Made by a program: the position numbers and the translations under genes. A DNA stretch of 64,000 bases, from contig SVOY01000001.1 in NCBI GenBank assembly GCA_015066105.1, forward strand, positions 124,001 to 188,000. Reading direction: 5' to 3'. The notes beneath the pieces were generated by a model. The model did no database searches. It was given only the letters and a program-made list of their open reading frames with translations, and was not told the origin of the DNA. This document shows, in pieces, positions 54,272 through 63,519 of this stretch. Position 1 is the first letter of the stretch, and the number at the start of each line of letters is the position of its first letter. This DNA comes from Oscillospiraceae bacterium. Lineage in GTDB: Bacteria; Bacillota; Clostridia; Oscillospirales; Acutalibacteraceae.

Positions 54272-55735
54272 ATGTATCTTGTAAACCTTAATCACAAGTA
54301 TCATTACGAAACGGAAAATCTGCTTCGTCTTTTCTTTCCCGAAAAAATAGAGCAGAGCGATACTCTCCCCGAGGGCGAGGACGGAATAATTACCTCAAAG
54401 GACGGCAACAGCCTTACGGTAAGTCTCAGCCTCGGCGGTGAAAAAAGCACCTTAAAAAAAGAATATGACGAGGGTGATATTCCCTCTTACGATACTGCGG
54501 AAAGCTTTTTTGAAAGAAAGCTTGCCCTTATGATGTTTGAGCTTCTTACGGAAAAAACGGGCTACACTCCGCCCTGGGGTATACTCACGGGGGTAAGGCC
54601 TGCCAAGCTTATGAGTAAGCTCACCGCCTCAATGGGTCAGGAGCAGGCAAAAGGGTATTTTCAGTCTGAACTTCGTGTAACAAAGGAAAAAACGGAGCTT
54701 GCCCTTTGCGTTGCAAAAAAAGAGGCACCGATAATAAGCGGCGCCTCGGGGGAAAAATCCTTTTCCCTTTATGTTTCAATTCCCTTTTGTCCCACAAGGT
54801 GCAGCTACTGCTCCTTTATCTCACATTCAAACGATAAGGCAAAAAAGCTTATGCCCGAATATACCGATTACCTTATAAAGGAAATTGAGGAAACGGGAAA
54901 AATTGCAAAGGCACTCGGCCTTAAGCTGGAAAGCGTGTACTACGGCGGCGGCACACCCACCGCACTTACTGAAGAGCTGCTTGAAAGAGTGACCGATGCC
55001 GTAAGCGCAAGCTTTGACCTTGCCGATATAAAGGAATACACCATTGAAGCCGGCAGACCCGACAGCGTTACAAGGGATAAATTCCGCATAATGAAAAGCT
55101 GCGGCTGTAACCGTATCAGCATAAATCCGCAGACCTTCAACGACAGCGTGCTTCGCGAAATAGGCAGAAATCACACAAGTCAGCAGACCCTTGAGGCTAT
55201 GAGAACGGCCCGTGAGGAGGGCTTTGACTTTATAAATATGGATTTAATTGCGGGTCTTCCCACAGATACCCTTGAAAGCTACAAAAGCACTCTTTCTACC
55301 GTGCTTTCTCTTGAGCCGGAAAACATAACCGTGCATACCCTTGCCTTAAAGCGTTCGGCAACCCTTGTTACCGATAAAAGGCAGACCAACACGGGTGACC
55401 TTGCCTCGCAGATGCTTTCGCACACCTACAAAACCCTTACCGGGACAGGCTACATTCCTTATTATATGTACCGCCAGAGTAAGAGCCTGGGCAACCTTGA
55501 AAATGTCGGCTGGGCAAAGGAGGGCTACGAGGGACTTTATAACGTTTATATGATGGAGGAGTGCCACAGCATCCTTTCCGTCGGTGCGGGCGCGGTCACA
55601 AAGCTTAAAAATCCCAGGGGAAATGAAATTGAAAGAATTTTTAACTACAAATATCCATACGAATATATAAACGACTTTGATGAAATATTGAAGCGTAAAA
55701 AAAGAATTGCCGAATTTTACAGTGAAATAAGATGA
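54272..55735 (+). CDS. hemZ: HemZ-like radical SAM protein (coproporphyrinogen III oxidase family)
   Basis: 487 residues. The [4Fe-4S] motif F-C-P-T-R-C-S-Y-C has Cys173, Cys177 and Cys180. The Y-G-G-G-T-P motif and a HemN-type C-terminal region follow. About 160 residues precede the radical SAM core, as in HemZ. HemZ acts in anaerobic oxidation of coproporphyrinogen; many Clostridia members are reassigned to other roles. The nearest heme genes are not in this window. Confidence 0.85.
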   Translation: MYLVNLNHKYHYETENLLRLFFPEKIEQSDTLPEGEDGIITSKDGNSLTVSLSLGGEKSTLKKEYDEGDIPSYDTAESFFERKLALMMFELLTEKTGYTPPWGILTGVRPAKLMSKLTASMGQEQAKGYFQSELRVTKEKTELALCVAKKEAPIISGASGEKSFSLYVSIPFCPTRCSYCSFISHSNDKAKKLMPEYTDYLIKEIEETGKIAKALGLKLESVYYGGGTPTALTEELLERVTDAVSASFDLADIKEYTIEAGRPDSVTRDKFRIMKSCGCNRISINPQTFNDSVLREIGRNHTSQQTLEAMRTAREEGFDFINMDLIAGLPTDTLESYKSTLSTVLSLEPENITVHTLALKRSATLVTDKRQTNTGDLASQMLSHTYKTLTGTGYIPYYMYRQSKSLGNLENVGWAKEGYEGLYNVYMMEECHSILSVGAGAVTKLKNPRGNEIERIFNYKYPYEYINDFDEILKRKKRIAEFYSEIR

Positions 55736-55745
55736 GGTGAGCAAA

Positions 55746-56654
55746 TTGGCAAGCTATGATGTTGAAACGGTTAACAGGCTTTTAAAACAGGACTGTCAGA
55801 AATACATTATGGAATGTGAAAGGGCTTATCGCAGTCAGCTTGATGTAATTGCAGACGAAATGACGGCCGAAAAGGGCAGGGGACTTCTTATGCTGGCAGG
55901 TCCCTCCTCCTCGGGCAAAACAACAACGGCACGCCTTTTAAAGGAAAAGCTTAACGAAAAAGGCAGAAGTGCAACCGTTGTTTCACTTGACGATTTTTAT
56001 CTTATCCAGGATGAGCCCTTTACCTTTGAAGACGGCACCGTGGATTTTGAAAGGGTAGAGGCTCTTGACGTGCCGCTTATTTCAAGGTGCCTTCATGAGC
56101 TTATGGATAAGGGCGAAAGCCTTTTGCCCGAATTCTGCTTCAGGCAGAAAAAAAGAAGCGACTTTAAAAGGGTAACCGTCAGCCGGGACGAAATTATAAT
56201 TGTTGAGGGGCTTCACGCCCTTAACCCGGTTATTACCGAGCCGCTTAACGATGAAAGAACGGGCCTTTATTATGTCAGCGTATCCTCAAGAATAACCGAC
56301 GGCGACAAGGTGCTTTTTTCAAAAAGGGACCTTCGCCTTATAAGGCGTATGATAAGAGATTACAACCACAGAAACAGCGATGTGGAATACACCTTTTATC
56401 TGTGGAAGGCGGTGCGAATGGGCGAGGACAGATACCTTTTCCCCTATAGCGGCAGAGCCCACAGAAAAATTGACTCAATTCACCCTTACGAGACGGCACT
56501 TTTCAAAAATAATGCAATAAAACTGCTTGACCGTGTGGCTGAGGATAGTGTATACTATGAAACTGCAGCAGAGCTTAAGAAAAAGCTTCAGCGCTTTGTT
56601 TCTGTTGAAAGGGACCTGCTTCCCGAAAAATCCCTGCTTGAAGAATTTATCTGA
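55746..56654 (+). CDS. uridine kinase-like P-loop nucleoside kinase
   Basis: 302 residues from TTG at 55746, which has GAGGTG 6 nt before it; GTG at 55737 is the alternative but sits in the ribosome site. Walker A G-P-S-S-S-G-K-T-T is near residue 41. V-V-S-L-D-D-F-Y follows. The family comprises uridine kinases and phosphoribulokinase-like enzymes; many such clostridial proteins are threonyl-tRNA-synthetase-like fusions, and this one lacks that N-terminus. Substrate not certain. Confidence 0.85.
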   Translation: MASYDVETVNRLLKQDCQKYIMECERAYRSQLDVIADEMTAEKGRGLLMLAGPSSSGKTTTARLLKEKLNEKGRSATVVSLDDFYLIQDEPFTFEDGTVDFERVEALDVPLISRCLHELMDKGESLLPEFCFRQKKRSDFKRVTVSRDEIIIVEGLHALNPVITEPLNDERTGLYYVSVSSRITDGDKVLFSKRDLRLIRRMIRDYNHRNSDVEYTFYLWKAVRMGEDRYLFPYSGRAHRKIDSIHPYETALFKNNAIKLLDRVAEDSVYYETAAELKKKLQRFVSVERDLLPEKSLLEEFI

Positions 56655-56686
56655 TTATATTATAAAAAATATAGGAGTTGAATGTT

Positions 56687-58450
56687 TTGGCTGAAAGAAA
56701 AAGGCAATCCTTACTCACGGGTGCAGGCGTGCTTGCAATAGCTACGGTTGTGGTCAAGCTCATCGGTGCCGTTTATAAAATTCCTCTTACAAATCTCATA
56801 GGTGCCGAGGGCTACGGCTATTTTACTGGTGCTTATGCAATATACACGCCCCTTTATGCAATTTCAATGGCAGGTCTGCCCGTTGCCGTTGCCGCAATGG
56901 TGTCGGGCAACGTTGAAATGGGCAGAATAAAGGATGCACAGAAGCTTTTTAAAATATCAAAGCGTATTTTCCTTTTAATCGGTATAATCTGCACCACGGT
57001 GCTTGTGCTTATAGCTTATCCCTGCTCGGTAATGTTAGGTGCTCCCGATAACTATATCAGCATTATCGCCATTGCACCCTGCGTGCTCTTCTGTTGCCTT
57101 ATGTCAGCCTACAGAGGCTATTATGAAGGCCTTAACAATATGACACCTACGGGCGTTTCTCAGGTTATTGAGGCCGCCGTAAAGCTGATTATCGGCCTTG
57201 CAGGTGCTTATGTTTTTATGGACAAGTCTCTGAATTATTACCGCGAAAATGCAGTTAACGGTGCGGTGTCAATGTTCGGCAAGCAGGTTACCGACGAGGC
57301 TACGGCCCTGAGTGCAATTTATCCTTATGCCGCCGCAGTTGCCATTATCGGTGTTACAATAGGCTCCGTGCTTGCCTGGCTTTATCTTGTTATACTTTAT
57401 AGGAAAAAGGGCGCAGGCTTTACCCGTGAGGAGCTTGTCAATTCTCCCGAGGCAAAAAGCTCAAAGGAGCTTACAAGGGAGCTTATGAAGCTTGCAATTC
57501 CCGTTGCCGCTTCATCAATTATACTTAATGTCACAAATATGATTGACGACTTCACCATAAGGGCAAGGCTCAAATATGCCATGGAAACCGGCGGTGAAAT
57601 CATCAAGGCCATGTACGCCGAGGCACTTGAAATCTCGCAGACCCTCGACAGCGGTATTCCCACCTATCTTTACGGTGTACACGGCTCTGTTATCAACATA
57701 AAGAATCTTATCCCCACAATCACAATGACCCTCGGCATCAGTGCCATTCCCGTGCTTGCAAAGGCCTGGGCGGCCAAGGACAAAAATGCCGTAAAGGTAT
57801 CAACGGAGTCTGCACTGCGTGTCACTATGATGATAGGTCTTCCCGCAGGCTTGGGCATTGCCGCACTTTCAGAGCCCATACTGGAGCTTCTTTATTCCTC
57901 AACGGCTGAGATTGTTCCCATTGCGGCACCTATTCTCCGCACCTACGGCTTTGCAATGTTCCTTTTTGCCGTTGCAACGCCTATGACAAACATCCTTCAG
58001 GCAATCGGCAACACAAGGGCACCGATTATAAGCATTGTTGCAGGTGCAGTCGCAAAGTTCATTTATAACTTTATTATGATAGGTAACCCGGAAATCAACA
58101 TTCAGGGCGCGGCAGGCGGCTCGGTTGCCTGCTATGTAATGATGGTCGGCATCAACCTTTATGCAATCATCCGCACCACCCACGTAAAGCTTGACTATGT
58201 GTCAATTTTCCTCAAGCCCTTTGTTGCGGCGGCGTCCTGCGGCGGTGTTGCATGGGTCAGCTTTATGCTCCTTACGGAAAAATTGGGCCTTTCCTCAAAG
58301 CTTTCCTGCGTTGCGGCAATCGGTGCAGGTGCGGCAATTTATGCAATTGTGTTGCTTTTAATTAAAGGAATTGCAAAAGATGACGTAGAAATGCTTCCAA
58401 AAGGAGAAAAAATTGCAAAAGTCCTTGAAAAATTTAAATTATTAGGGTAA
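56687..58450 (+). CDS. lipid II-type flippase of the SpoVB/MurJ family
   Basis: 587 residues from TTG at 56687, with AGGAG 9 nt upstream; another in-frame TTG sits 9 nt earlier. About fourteen membrane spans and the conserved R-G-Y-Y-E-G-L-N-N-M-T-P near residue 145 indicate the MOP superfamily (SpoVB, MurJ, YtgP). It probably flips a peptidoglycan or polysaccharide lipid carrier. It is the first of the spoVB-mazG-hup-rqcP set. Confidence 0.9.
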   Translation: MAERKRQSLLTGAGVLAIATVVVKLIGAVYKIPLTNLIGAEGYGYFTGAYAIYTPLYAISMAGLPVAVAAMVSGNVEMGRIKDAQKLFKISKRIFLLIGIICTTVLVLIAYPCSVMLGAPDNYISIIAIAPCVLFCCLMSAYRGYYEGLNNMTPTGVSQVIEAAVKLIIGLAGAYVFMDKSLNYYRENAVNGAVSMFGKQVTDEATALSAIYPYAAAVAIIGVTIGSVLAWLYLVILYRKKGAGFTREELVNSPEAKSSKELTRELMKLAIPVAASSIILNVTNMIDDFTIRARLKYAMETGGEIIKAMYAEALEISQTLDSGIPTYLYGVHGSVINIKNLIPTITMTLGISAIPVLAKAWAAKDKNAVKVSTESALRVTMMIGLPAGLGIAALSEPILELLYSSTAEIVPIAAPILRTYGFAMFLFAVATPMTNILQAIGNTRAPIISIVAGAVAKFIYNFIMIGNPEINIQGAAGGSVACYVMMVGINLYAIIRTTHVKLDYVSIFLKPFVAAASCGGVAWVSFMLLTEKLGLSSKLSCVAAIGAGAAIYAIVLLLIKGIAKDDVEMLPKGEKIAKVLEKFKLLG

Positions 58451-58473
58451 AATAGACCCATTGAGGTTTTGAT

Positions 58474-59280
58474 ATGGTAAATTTTGACTTTAAAGACAGA
58501 TACGATATAAACGACCTTCTCAGAATTATGGAGCTTCTTCGCTCACCGGGCGGCTGTCCCTGGGATGCACAGCAGACTCATGAGAGCATCCGCAACGGTC
58601 TTATAGAAGAAACCTATGAGGTTATTGAGGCCATAAACAAAAATGACCGTGAGCTTCTTTTAGAGGAGCTGGGCGATGTGCTTTTGCAGGTTGTTTTCCA
58701 CGCAGAGCTTGAAAGAGAAAAGCAAAGCTTTGATTTTTCCGATGTCTGCGACGGAATTTGCAAAAAGCTTGTTGAGCGTCATCCTCACGTTTTCGGCTCT
58801 GTCAGCGTTGAAAACACCGACGAGGTGCTTAAAAACTGGGACGACATAAAGCGTAAGAGCAAGGGCCAGAAAACCCAGGGCTCCTCAATGCTCAAGGTGC
58901 CCAAGGAGCTTCCCGCACTTATGCGTGCCGAAAAGCTTCAGTCAAAGGCAAAAAAGGTCGGCTTCGACTGGCCTGAAATAGGCGGTGCACTCGATGCCCT
59001 TGAAAGCGAAATCAAGGAGCTTAAGGCGGCAATGAGCTCGGGCAGCCACAGCGAAATTGAAGGTGAAATGGGCGATGTGCTTTTCTCCTGTGTCAACGTT
59101 TCAAGGTTTCTTGATGTTGACCCCGAGCTTGCCCTCACCCGTTCAAACGAAAAATTTATCAGCCGTTTTCTCGAGGTTGAGCGCCTTGCAGCTGAAAAGG
59201 GCATCAATATGAAAGAGAAAACAATAGAAGAGCTTGATGAGCTGTGGAATCAGGCTAAAATCAATTTAGGATCCAATTGA
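58474..59280 (+). CDS. mazG: nucleoside triphosphate pyrophosphohydrolase MazG
   Basis: 268 residues with two MazG domains. The first has C-P-W-D near residue 28 and E-E-L-G-D-V-L-L-Q near 70; the second repeats E-G-E-M-G-D-V-L-F near 190. MazG cleaves NTPs to NMP and pyrophosphate, protecting against damaged or excess nucleotides. Standard length for the family. Confidence 0.95.
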   Translation: MVNFDFKDRYDINDLLRIMELLRSPGGCPWDAQQTHESIRNGLIEETYEVIEAINKNDRELLLEELGDVLLQVVFHAELEREKQSFDFSDVCDGICKKLVERHPHVFGSVSVENTDEVLKNWDDIKRKSKGQKTQGSSMLKVPKELPALMRAEKLQSKAKKVGFDWPEIGGALDALESEIKELKAAMSSGSHSEIEGEMGDVLFSCVNVSRFLDVDPELALTRSNEKFISRFLEVERLAAEKGINMKEKTIEELDELWNQAKINLGSN

Positions 59281-59304
59281 GTCAAGGCTCGTGGAAAATA
59301 TACT
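59277..59304 (+). promoter_or_regulatory. possible promoter of hup
   Basis: TTGAGT and TATACT with 16-bp spacing, overlapping the mazG stop. hup has codon use typical of high expression, which would fit a dedicated promoter. Confidence 0.45.
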
Positions 59305-59325
59305 ATTTTTTGGAGGACACAAAAA

Positions 59326-59598
59326 ATGAATAAAACAGAACTTATCAATGCAGTAGCAGCTAAGGCTGAAATCTCAAAGAAGGACGCTGACAAGGCTGTT
59401 TCAGCAGTTCTTGCTTCAATCGAAGAAGCACTCGTAGCAGGCGAAAAGGTTCAGCTTATCGGCTTCGGTACATTCGAGGTTAAGGAAAGAGCTGCAAGAA
59501 CAGGTCACAACCCCAAGACAGGCGAAGCTATCGAAATCGCAGCTGCAAAGCTTCCTTCATTCAAGGCAGGCGCAGCACTCAAGAACGCTGTTAAATAA
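59326..59598 (+). CDS. hup: DNA-binding protein HU
   Basis: 90 residues, the family length. The DNA-arm motif [18 protein letters not shown] is complete. HU bends and compacts the chromosome. Codon use resembles the ribosomal genes. Confidence 0.97.
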   Translation: MNKTELINAVAAKAEISKKDADKAVSAVLASIEEALVAGEKVQLIGFGTFEVKERAARTGHNPKTGEAIEIAAAKLPSFKAGAALKNAVK

Positions 59599-59614
59599 TT
59601 TACGGCAAAAATCG

Positions 59615-59643
59615 GGACTGTTCGCTTGAACAGTCCTTTTTTT
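59615..59643 (+). terminator. hup terminator
   Basis: GGACTGTTC/GAACAGTCC, perfect 9-bp stem with a 4-nt loop and seven Ts. It lies just before rqcP, so the latter depends on read-through or its own start. Confidence 0.9.
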
Positions 59644-59661
59644 AAGGTGGCGAGTATTACA

Positions 59662-59904
59662 ATGAGATTGGATAAATATTTAAAGGTTTCCCGACTTATC
59701 AAAAGAAGAACTGTTGCAAACGAGGTCTGTGACGCAGGCCGCGTAACCGTAAACGGCAAGGTTGCAAGAGCCTCTTACGATGTAAAGGTCGGTGACAGAA
59801 TAGAAATACAGATGGGCGAAAACCTTCTCAGGGCAGAGGTGCTCATCGTAACCGAGCACGCAACAAAAAACGATGCAGGCCTGATGTACAGGATTGTTCA
59901 GTAG
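59662..59904 (+). CDS. rqcP: S4-domain RNA-binding protein RqcP
   Basis: 80 residues from the ATG of M-R-L-D-K-Y-L-K-V; the longer frame would start inside the hup terminator. The S4 fold is clear (M-R-L-D-K-Y-L-K-V-S-R-L-I-K-R-R-T). RqcP (YabO) works with RqcH in rescuing stalled 50S-nascent-chain complexes by alanine tailing. mazG-hup-rqcP is the usual order; yabP and yabQ, which often follow in spore formers, are absent here. Confidence 0.93.
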   Translation: MRLDKYLKVSRLIKRRTVANEVCDAGRVTVNGKVARASYDVKVGDRIEIQMGENLLRAEVLIVTEHATKNDAGLMYRIVQ

Positions 59905-60167
59905 GCAGGAAAAATTCGCAATGCGTACGATAGGTAGTAGTGAGTAGTAAGTAGTAAGTAGTAAGGGGCGAAGCCGAGCTTCGCAGGGTCAAGGCCCTTG
60001 GCCCTTTATTATCCGTTATCTTTTATCTTAGCCGCCGATGCGGCGGCGCTACTGATTTCCCTCGGCCCTGAAAAAAACCGCCCGCAAGGGCGGTTTCCTT
60101 ACTACTCGCTACTGTTATCGTGCAACTTCCGCATTCCGAATTCCCGTCCCCGAAATGTCCCTCCTCC
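59905..60167. repeat. heptad repeats and hairpin between rqcP and DUF4363
   Basis: No gene seen in this 260-nt gap. (TAGTAAG)n units lie at 59934-59965, close to the rqcP stop. A (GGCCCTT)n fragment lies near 59995-60005. A terminator hairpin, ACCGCCC/GGGCGGT, occupies about 60077-60094. Further repeats follow on the other side (CTTACTACTCGCTACTG). Confidence 0.7.
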
Positions 60168-60548
60168 CTACATAATATTCTTTATACTCAGCTTTTCGTT
60201 TTCCGTAATTTCCTGCAAAAGCAGCACGCACTCTCGCAGCCTTTCAAGGGCGTGCTCCGTGTTTTTGTCCTCAAGATGAGCCCTAATCATTGCAAAGCCC
60301 ACGTTCATTTCCTCAATCTTGTCGGCATCAACAATAAAGCTGAAAAGCGTTTCCGTCTTTTTCCAGGTCTTTTCCGTTTCGGCGAGGCTTTGCTCAGCCA
60401 TTTGCGTATTTTCCGAAACAATAAGCTCACCTGCTTTTTCAAGCTCGCTTCGCATCTGAAGCGAGCTTTTTTCCACTGCCTTACTGCTGAAAACACAGAT
60501 GAAAAGGGCAAGGGCAATGAGCCCGAGCGCAATGTAGAGTCTTTTCAT
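60168..60548 (-). CDS. DUF4363-family protein
   Basis: 126 residues. One N-terminal membrane span (Y-I-A-L-G-L-I-A-L-A-L-F-I-C-V-F) and then an amphipathic helical region, the DUF4363 layout. It overlaps the DUF421 gene by 4 nt and is usually paired with it. Role unknown. Confidence 0.8.
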   Translation of the reverse strand: MKRLYIALGLIALALFICVFSSKAVEKSSLQMRSELEKAGELIVSENTQMAEQSLAETEKTWKKTETLFSFIVDADKIEEMNVGFAMIRAHLEDKNTEHALERLRECVLLLQEITENEKLSIKNIM

Positions 60549-61222
60549 TTCTTTGCATCCTTTCTTATAATGTTGGTTTTACCGCTTCGGTCTGCAGTCA
60601 TAATAAAAACCTCTTCACTTTGCACATTTGCCTTTTTAAGCAGCCTTGAAAGCTTTTCCTGTGTCATACCGCAAAGCTCAAAATCCTTTGTAATAACCTT
60701 GCCGTCGCTTATAACAAGGCAGGTAAGGGGCTCACCGCTTACGGGCAGCTTTAAATCCTTGGGTGTAACGGGCTGCTCCTCCTCCTTCAATACAACGCTT
60801 AAGGAGCCGTTGGTTTCCACATAGGCATATTTTACCGTTGAAATATCAAAAACGTCCTTCAGACGAAGTCCCTCAAGCAAATCGTCAATGCTGTATCTCA
60901 GGCTTTCCATTTTGTCCTGCAAAAGCTTACCGTCCTTGATTATCAGTGCACTTGAGCCCTGCATAAGCTTGCGGAAGGTGTCTGACTTTACGGCAAGCAC
61001 GGAGAAAATCACCTCAAGACCGACTATCATAAAAATCAGCACAAGGCAGTTGAAAAGTGAAATATCCTTGTTCTGCAGGGGCATTGAGGCCACCTCAGAC
61101 AAAAGGAAGGTGGTAACAAGCTCTGAGGGCTGAAGCTCGCCAATCTGCCTTTTTCCCATCAGTCGCACGGAGACTATAACCGTGATATAAACAATCAGAC
61201 CGCGAAGCATAATATTTATCAA
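60545..61222 (-). CDS. DUF421-family membrane protein (YetF-like)
   Basis: 225 residues from TTG at 61222, which has GAGGTG 6 nt before it, as seen at several other genes here; a GTG 9 nt earlier falls inside the ribosome site. Three membrane spans at the N-terminus are followed by a cytoplasmic DUF421 domain (R-L-M-G-K-R-Q-I-G-E-L near residue 20). In spore formers some YetF proteins act in germination. No function can be claimed. Confidence 0.82.
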   Translation of the reverse strand: MINIMLRGLIVYITVIVSVRLMGKRQIGELQPSELVTTFLLSEVASMPLQNKDISLFNCLVLIFMIVGLEVIFSVLAVKSDTFRKLMQGSSALIIKDGKLLQDKMESLRYSIDDLLEGLRLKDVFDISTVKYAYVETNGSLSVVLKEEEQPVTPKDLKLPVSGEPLTCLVISDGKVITKDFELCGMTQEKLSRLLKKANVQSEEVFIMTADRSGKTNIIRKDAKK

Positions 61223-61256
61223 AAAAATCACCTCTGTTTATTCTGCACACAAAAAA

Positions 61257-61290
61257 ACATCCCGAAACAAATCGGGATGTAAAAATTATT
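61257..61290 (-). terminator. azlCD terminator
   Basis: ACATCCCGA pairs with TCGGGATGT. Runs of Ts follow on the minus strand (TTTTTTT). Confidence 0.85.
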
Positions 61291-61293
61291 TTT

Positions 61294-61620
61294 TCAGAAC
61301 ACAAACTGCACAAGCAGCATATAGCATATTGTTCCTGCCGAAATTGAAAGAAGCATCTTCTTTTTCCAAAGGTGAACAGCGGCAGTGGCGGCAATGGCAA
61401 GCAACTCGGGAATTCCGTGGCCGCCCGAAAAAAGGTCAACACCCTTGAGTGCGTAAATCATCAGCAGACCGAAAACCGCCGCAGGCAGTACAACGCCGAG
61501 GTAATGAATGAATTTTGGCGTAGGCTTGTTGTCGGGGAAAAGCACAAAGGGGAGAAAACGCATTATCACCGTTGCGAGTATGATTACGGCTACGGTGATT
61601 AACTGCTGCTTAAAGCTCAT
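61294..61620 (-). CDS. azlD: branched-chain amino acid export protein AzlD
   Basis: 108 residues with four short membrane spans, typical of AzlD/BrnE. It pairs with AzlC to export branched-chain amino acids or azaleucine. The start overlaps the end of azlC by 11 nt. Confidence 0.9.
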   Translation of the reverse strand: MSFKQQLITVAVIILATVIMRFLPFVLFPDNKPTPKFIHYLGVVLPAAVFGLLMIYALKGVDLFSGGHGIPELLAIAATAAVHLWKKKMLLSISAGTICYMLLVQFVF

Positions 61621-62350
61621 CGTAGCTCACCTCCATCTTTTTTTCAAGGTAAGGCTTTGAAAGGGTGAGGGCAATTAAAATGCTCACCATTGAGGGAATA
61701 ATGAAATTATCCTTGCCGAAAATAAGAAGGCACAGTGCAGAAAGGCCGAGACCTAAAACGGCACTCAGGTGGGATTTATCCTTTTTCCACTGCTCAATGA
61801 AAATTACGGTGAACATACTTGTCATAACAAAGTCAATGCCCTCGGTGCTGAATTTTATCATAGTGCCGAAAAAAGCACCCACGGCTGAGCCGAAAATCCA
61901 ATAAAGGTGGTCAAAGGCGGTAACAAAAAACATAAACCAGCCTCTGTCAACGTCGGCAGGCGGGTTTGCGGAATAGTTGATGGAAAAGGTTTCGTCCACC
62001 ATGCCGAAAATCATATAGAGCTTTTTCAAGCCTAAATTTCTGTATTTTTCAAGCATTGAAATGCCGTAGAAGATATGCCTTGCGCAAAGCACAAAGGTGA
62101 TGATGAAGCTGTGCAAGGGTGAAAAGGCACCGGTCAGAAGCTCAACGGCAACAATCTGCACCGAGCCGCCGAAAACAAGGGCACTCATCATTGTTGTAAA
62201 AAGGGGCGAAAAGCCGTTTACACTCATCAGTATGCCGTAGGCAAGGCCTAAAAAGCCGTAGCCCGCAAGAATGGGCAGAGAATGGGGGAGTGCCACGTAG
62301 GCGGCACGTTTGAGAACCTTGCTTTTTTCTTTCAGCTTCAATTTTTTCAC
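61610..62350 (-). CDS. azlC: branched-chain amino acid export protein AzlC
   Basis: 246 residues with about six membrane spans. The AzlC motif [16 protein letters not shown] near residue 22 is conserved. First gene of azlCD. The codon before its start is followed upstream by a 300-nt gap shared with ireB, so the two units are divergent. Confidence 0.92.
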   Translation of the reverse strand: MKKLKLKEKSKVLKRAAYVALPHSLPILAGYGFLGLAYGILMSVNGFSPLFTTMMSALVFGGSVQIVAVELLTGAFSPLHSFIITFVLCARHIFYGISMLEKYRNLGLKKLYMIFGMVDETFSINYSANPPADVDRGWFMFFVTAFDHLYWIFGSAVGAFFGTMIKFSTEGIDFVMTSMFTVIFIEQWKKDKSHLSAVLGLGLSALCLLIFGKDNFIIPSMVSILIALTLSKPYLEKKMEVSYDEL

Positions 62351-62650
62351 TCCTTGCTAAAGCTTATCGGGTACCCTTGAATTATAACAAGGCAAAGGTG
62401 AAAAGTAAACCGCAAAAAGGAATATACAGTAAAAAAAAGAAAAAAACTGCAACAAAAGGCTCTGCTCAATTCTGTGATAAATTGCAGAAAAAATTTTAAT
62501 TGACGGCGATTTTTACGAAAAAACGCAGTAATAAGGGAAAAAAGAGATAAAAAGTTTATAAAAAAATTGAAAATACCATTGTGTTATTGATAAAAATAGG
62601 ATATAATGAAACATATTCAATTTTTTCTCAGTTGACAAGGAGGGCTTGTT
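62351..62650. other. divergent intergenic region between azlC and ireB
   Basis: About 300 AT-rich bases without a gene. It carries the ireB promoter at 62579-62607. I see no convincing hairpin or repeat in the rest. Confidence 0.5.
62579..62607 (+). promoter_or_regulatory. ireB promoter
   Basis: TTGTGT and TATAAT with 17-bp spacing, ~44 nt before the start. Confidence 0.65.
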
Positions 62651-62896
62651 ATGAGTGACCAGACAATACAATTCAGACTTAAGGCAGAAACTCCCGAGGA
62701 CATCAAAGAGGTTCTTACCCAGGTTTACGAGGCTCTTACCGTAAAGGGCTACAATCCCGTAAATCAGATAGTCGGCTACATTCTGTCCGAGGACCCCACT
62801 TATATCACTACCTATAATAATGCCCGCAGTCTTATAAGAAGACTTGACAGAGACGAGCTTTTGCAGGAGCTTGTCAGAAGCTATCTGAGTAAATAA
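62651..62896 (+). CDS. ireB: IreB-family regulatory phosphoprotein
   Basis: 81 residues matching the UPF0297/IreB family (T-I-Q-F-R-L then [17 protein letters not shown]-x-Y-I-T). IreB is phosphorylated by the IreK/PrkC kinase and negatively regulates cephalosporin tolerance in enterococci. The usual neighbours alaS and ruvX are absent on the right; instead a small unknown gene follows. Confidence 0.93.
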   Translation: MSDQTIQFRLKAETPEDIKEVLTQVYEALTVKGYNPVNQIVGYILSEDPTYITTYNNARSLIRRLDRDELLQELVRSYLSK

Positions 62897-62911
62897 TCCG
62901 GAGGTAAAACA

Positions 62912-63205
62912 ATGGCAGCTAAAAAGAAGGCAGAATTTCTGACATATAAAGATAAGCCCCTTGTAAGAAAGGGCAACACCCTTTACTACGGTAATATGAG
63001 TGACAAGTTTGTTATTATGTTTCAGATTTTAAGCACAAAGGACGTTGACGGACTCCAGGTTGCAGACCGTGTTTCCGTTCAGCTTATCAACACAGACCCC
63101 GATGTAAGACCCCACGACAGAATTGCACAGAAGACTGAGAAGAAGGGCCTTTACAACGCAATGGACATCGGCAAAATCTGGCTTGAAAGAGCACTTGCAG
63201 AATAA
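62912..63205 (+). CDS. small protein of unknown function
   Basis: 97 residues, 15 nt after ireB with CCGGAGGTAA ribosome site, so co-transcribed with it. Basic N-terminus (M-A-A-K-K-K-A), no membrane span, compact alpha/beta composition. I do not recognise a family. Being locked to ireB with a shared terminator makes it a real gene rather than noise. It may be a clostridial replacement for the DUF1292/RuvX neighbours, but that is guesswork. Confidence 0.8.
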   Translation: MAAKKKAEFLTYKDKPLVRKGNTLYYGNMSDKFVIMFQILSTKDVDGLQVADRVSVQLINTDPDVRPHDRIAQKTEKKGLYNAMDIGKIWLERALAE

Positions 63206-63221
63206 TCACAGAAAAGGACGG

Positions 63222-63250
63222 GCGGCGGCATAAGCTGTCGCTTTGTTTTT
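63222..63250 (+). terminator. ireB operon terminator
   Basis: GCGGCGGC/GCTGTCGC stem (two G-U pairs), 4-nt loop, then TTTGTTTTT. Confidence 0.7.
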
Positions 63251-63267
63251 GAAAAAACCGAAAATCA

Positions 63268-63344
63268 CCGCTCATGGCGCAGCTGGATAACGCAGCAGAT
63301 TCCGATTCTGAAGAACGGGGGTTCGAATCCCTCTGGGCGGGCCA
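63268..63344 (+). tRNA. tRNA-Arg (anticodon CCG)
   Basis: 77 nt with encoded CCA. The acceptor CCGCTCA pairs with TGGGCGG (G-U at one position). The D arm GCGC-AGCTGGATAA-CGC, the T arm GGGGG-TTCGAAT-CCCTC and the anticodon loop T-T-CCG-A-T (63300-63306) are all present. It decodes CGG. Confidence 0.95.
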
Positions 63345-63385
63345 AAAATCGACGAATTTCGACAGAAGTTCGTCGATTTTACTTT
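63345..63385 (+). terminator. tRNA-Arg terminator
   Basis: AAAATCGACGAA/TTCGTCGATTTT, a 12-bp perfect stem with a T-tail. Confidence 0.88.
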
Positions 63386-63484
63386 TTGCCTATTCACTAT
63401 TCACTCTTCACTAACATTCGTGTCGATTTTTGGAAAGTAAGAAGTAAGAGTGAATAAGTGATGGCGGGACACCCCCCCACCTGA

Positions 63485-63513
63485 TTGTACTTTCAGATGG
63501 TGTGTGATATAAT
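63485..63513 (+). promoter_or_regulatory. candidate promoter of the 63.5-kb element
   Basis: TTGTAC-17 bp-TATAAT pointing into the inverted-repeat element. Confidence 0.6.
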
Positions 63514-63519
63514 TATCTC

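Noticed and set aside
62393-62560. Riboswitch upstream of ireB
   Set aside because: AT-rich and without stable helices or known aptamer motifs.
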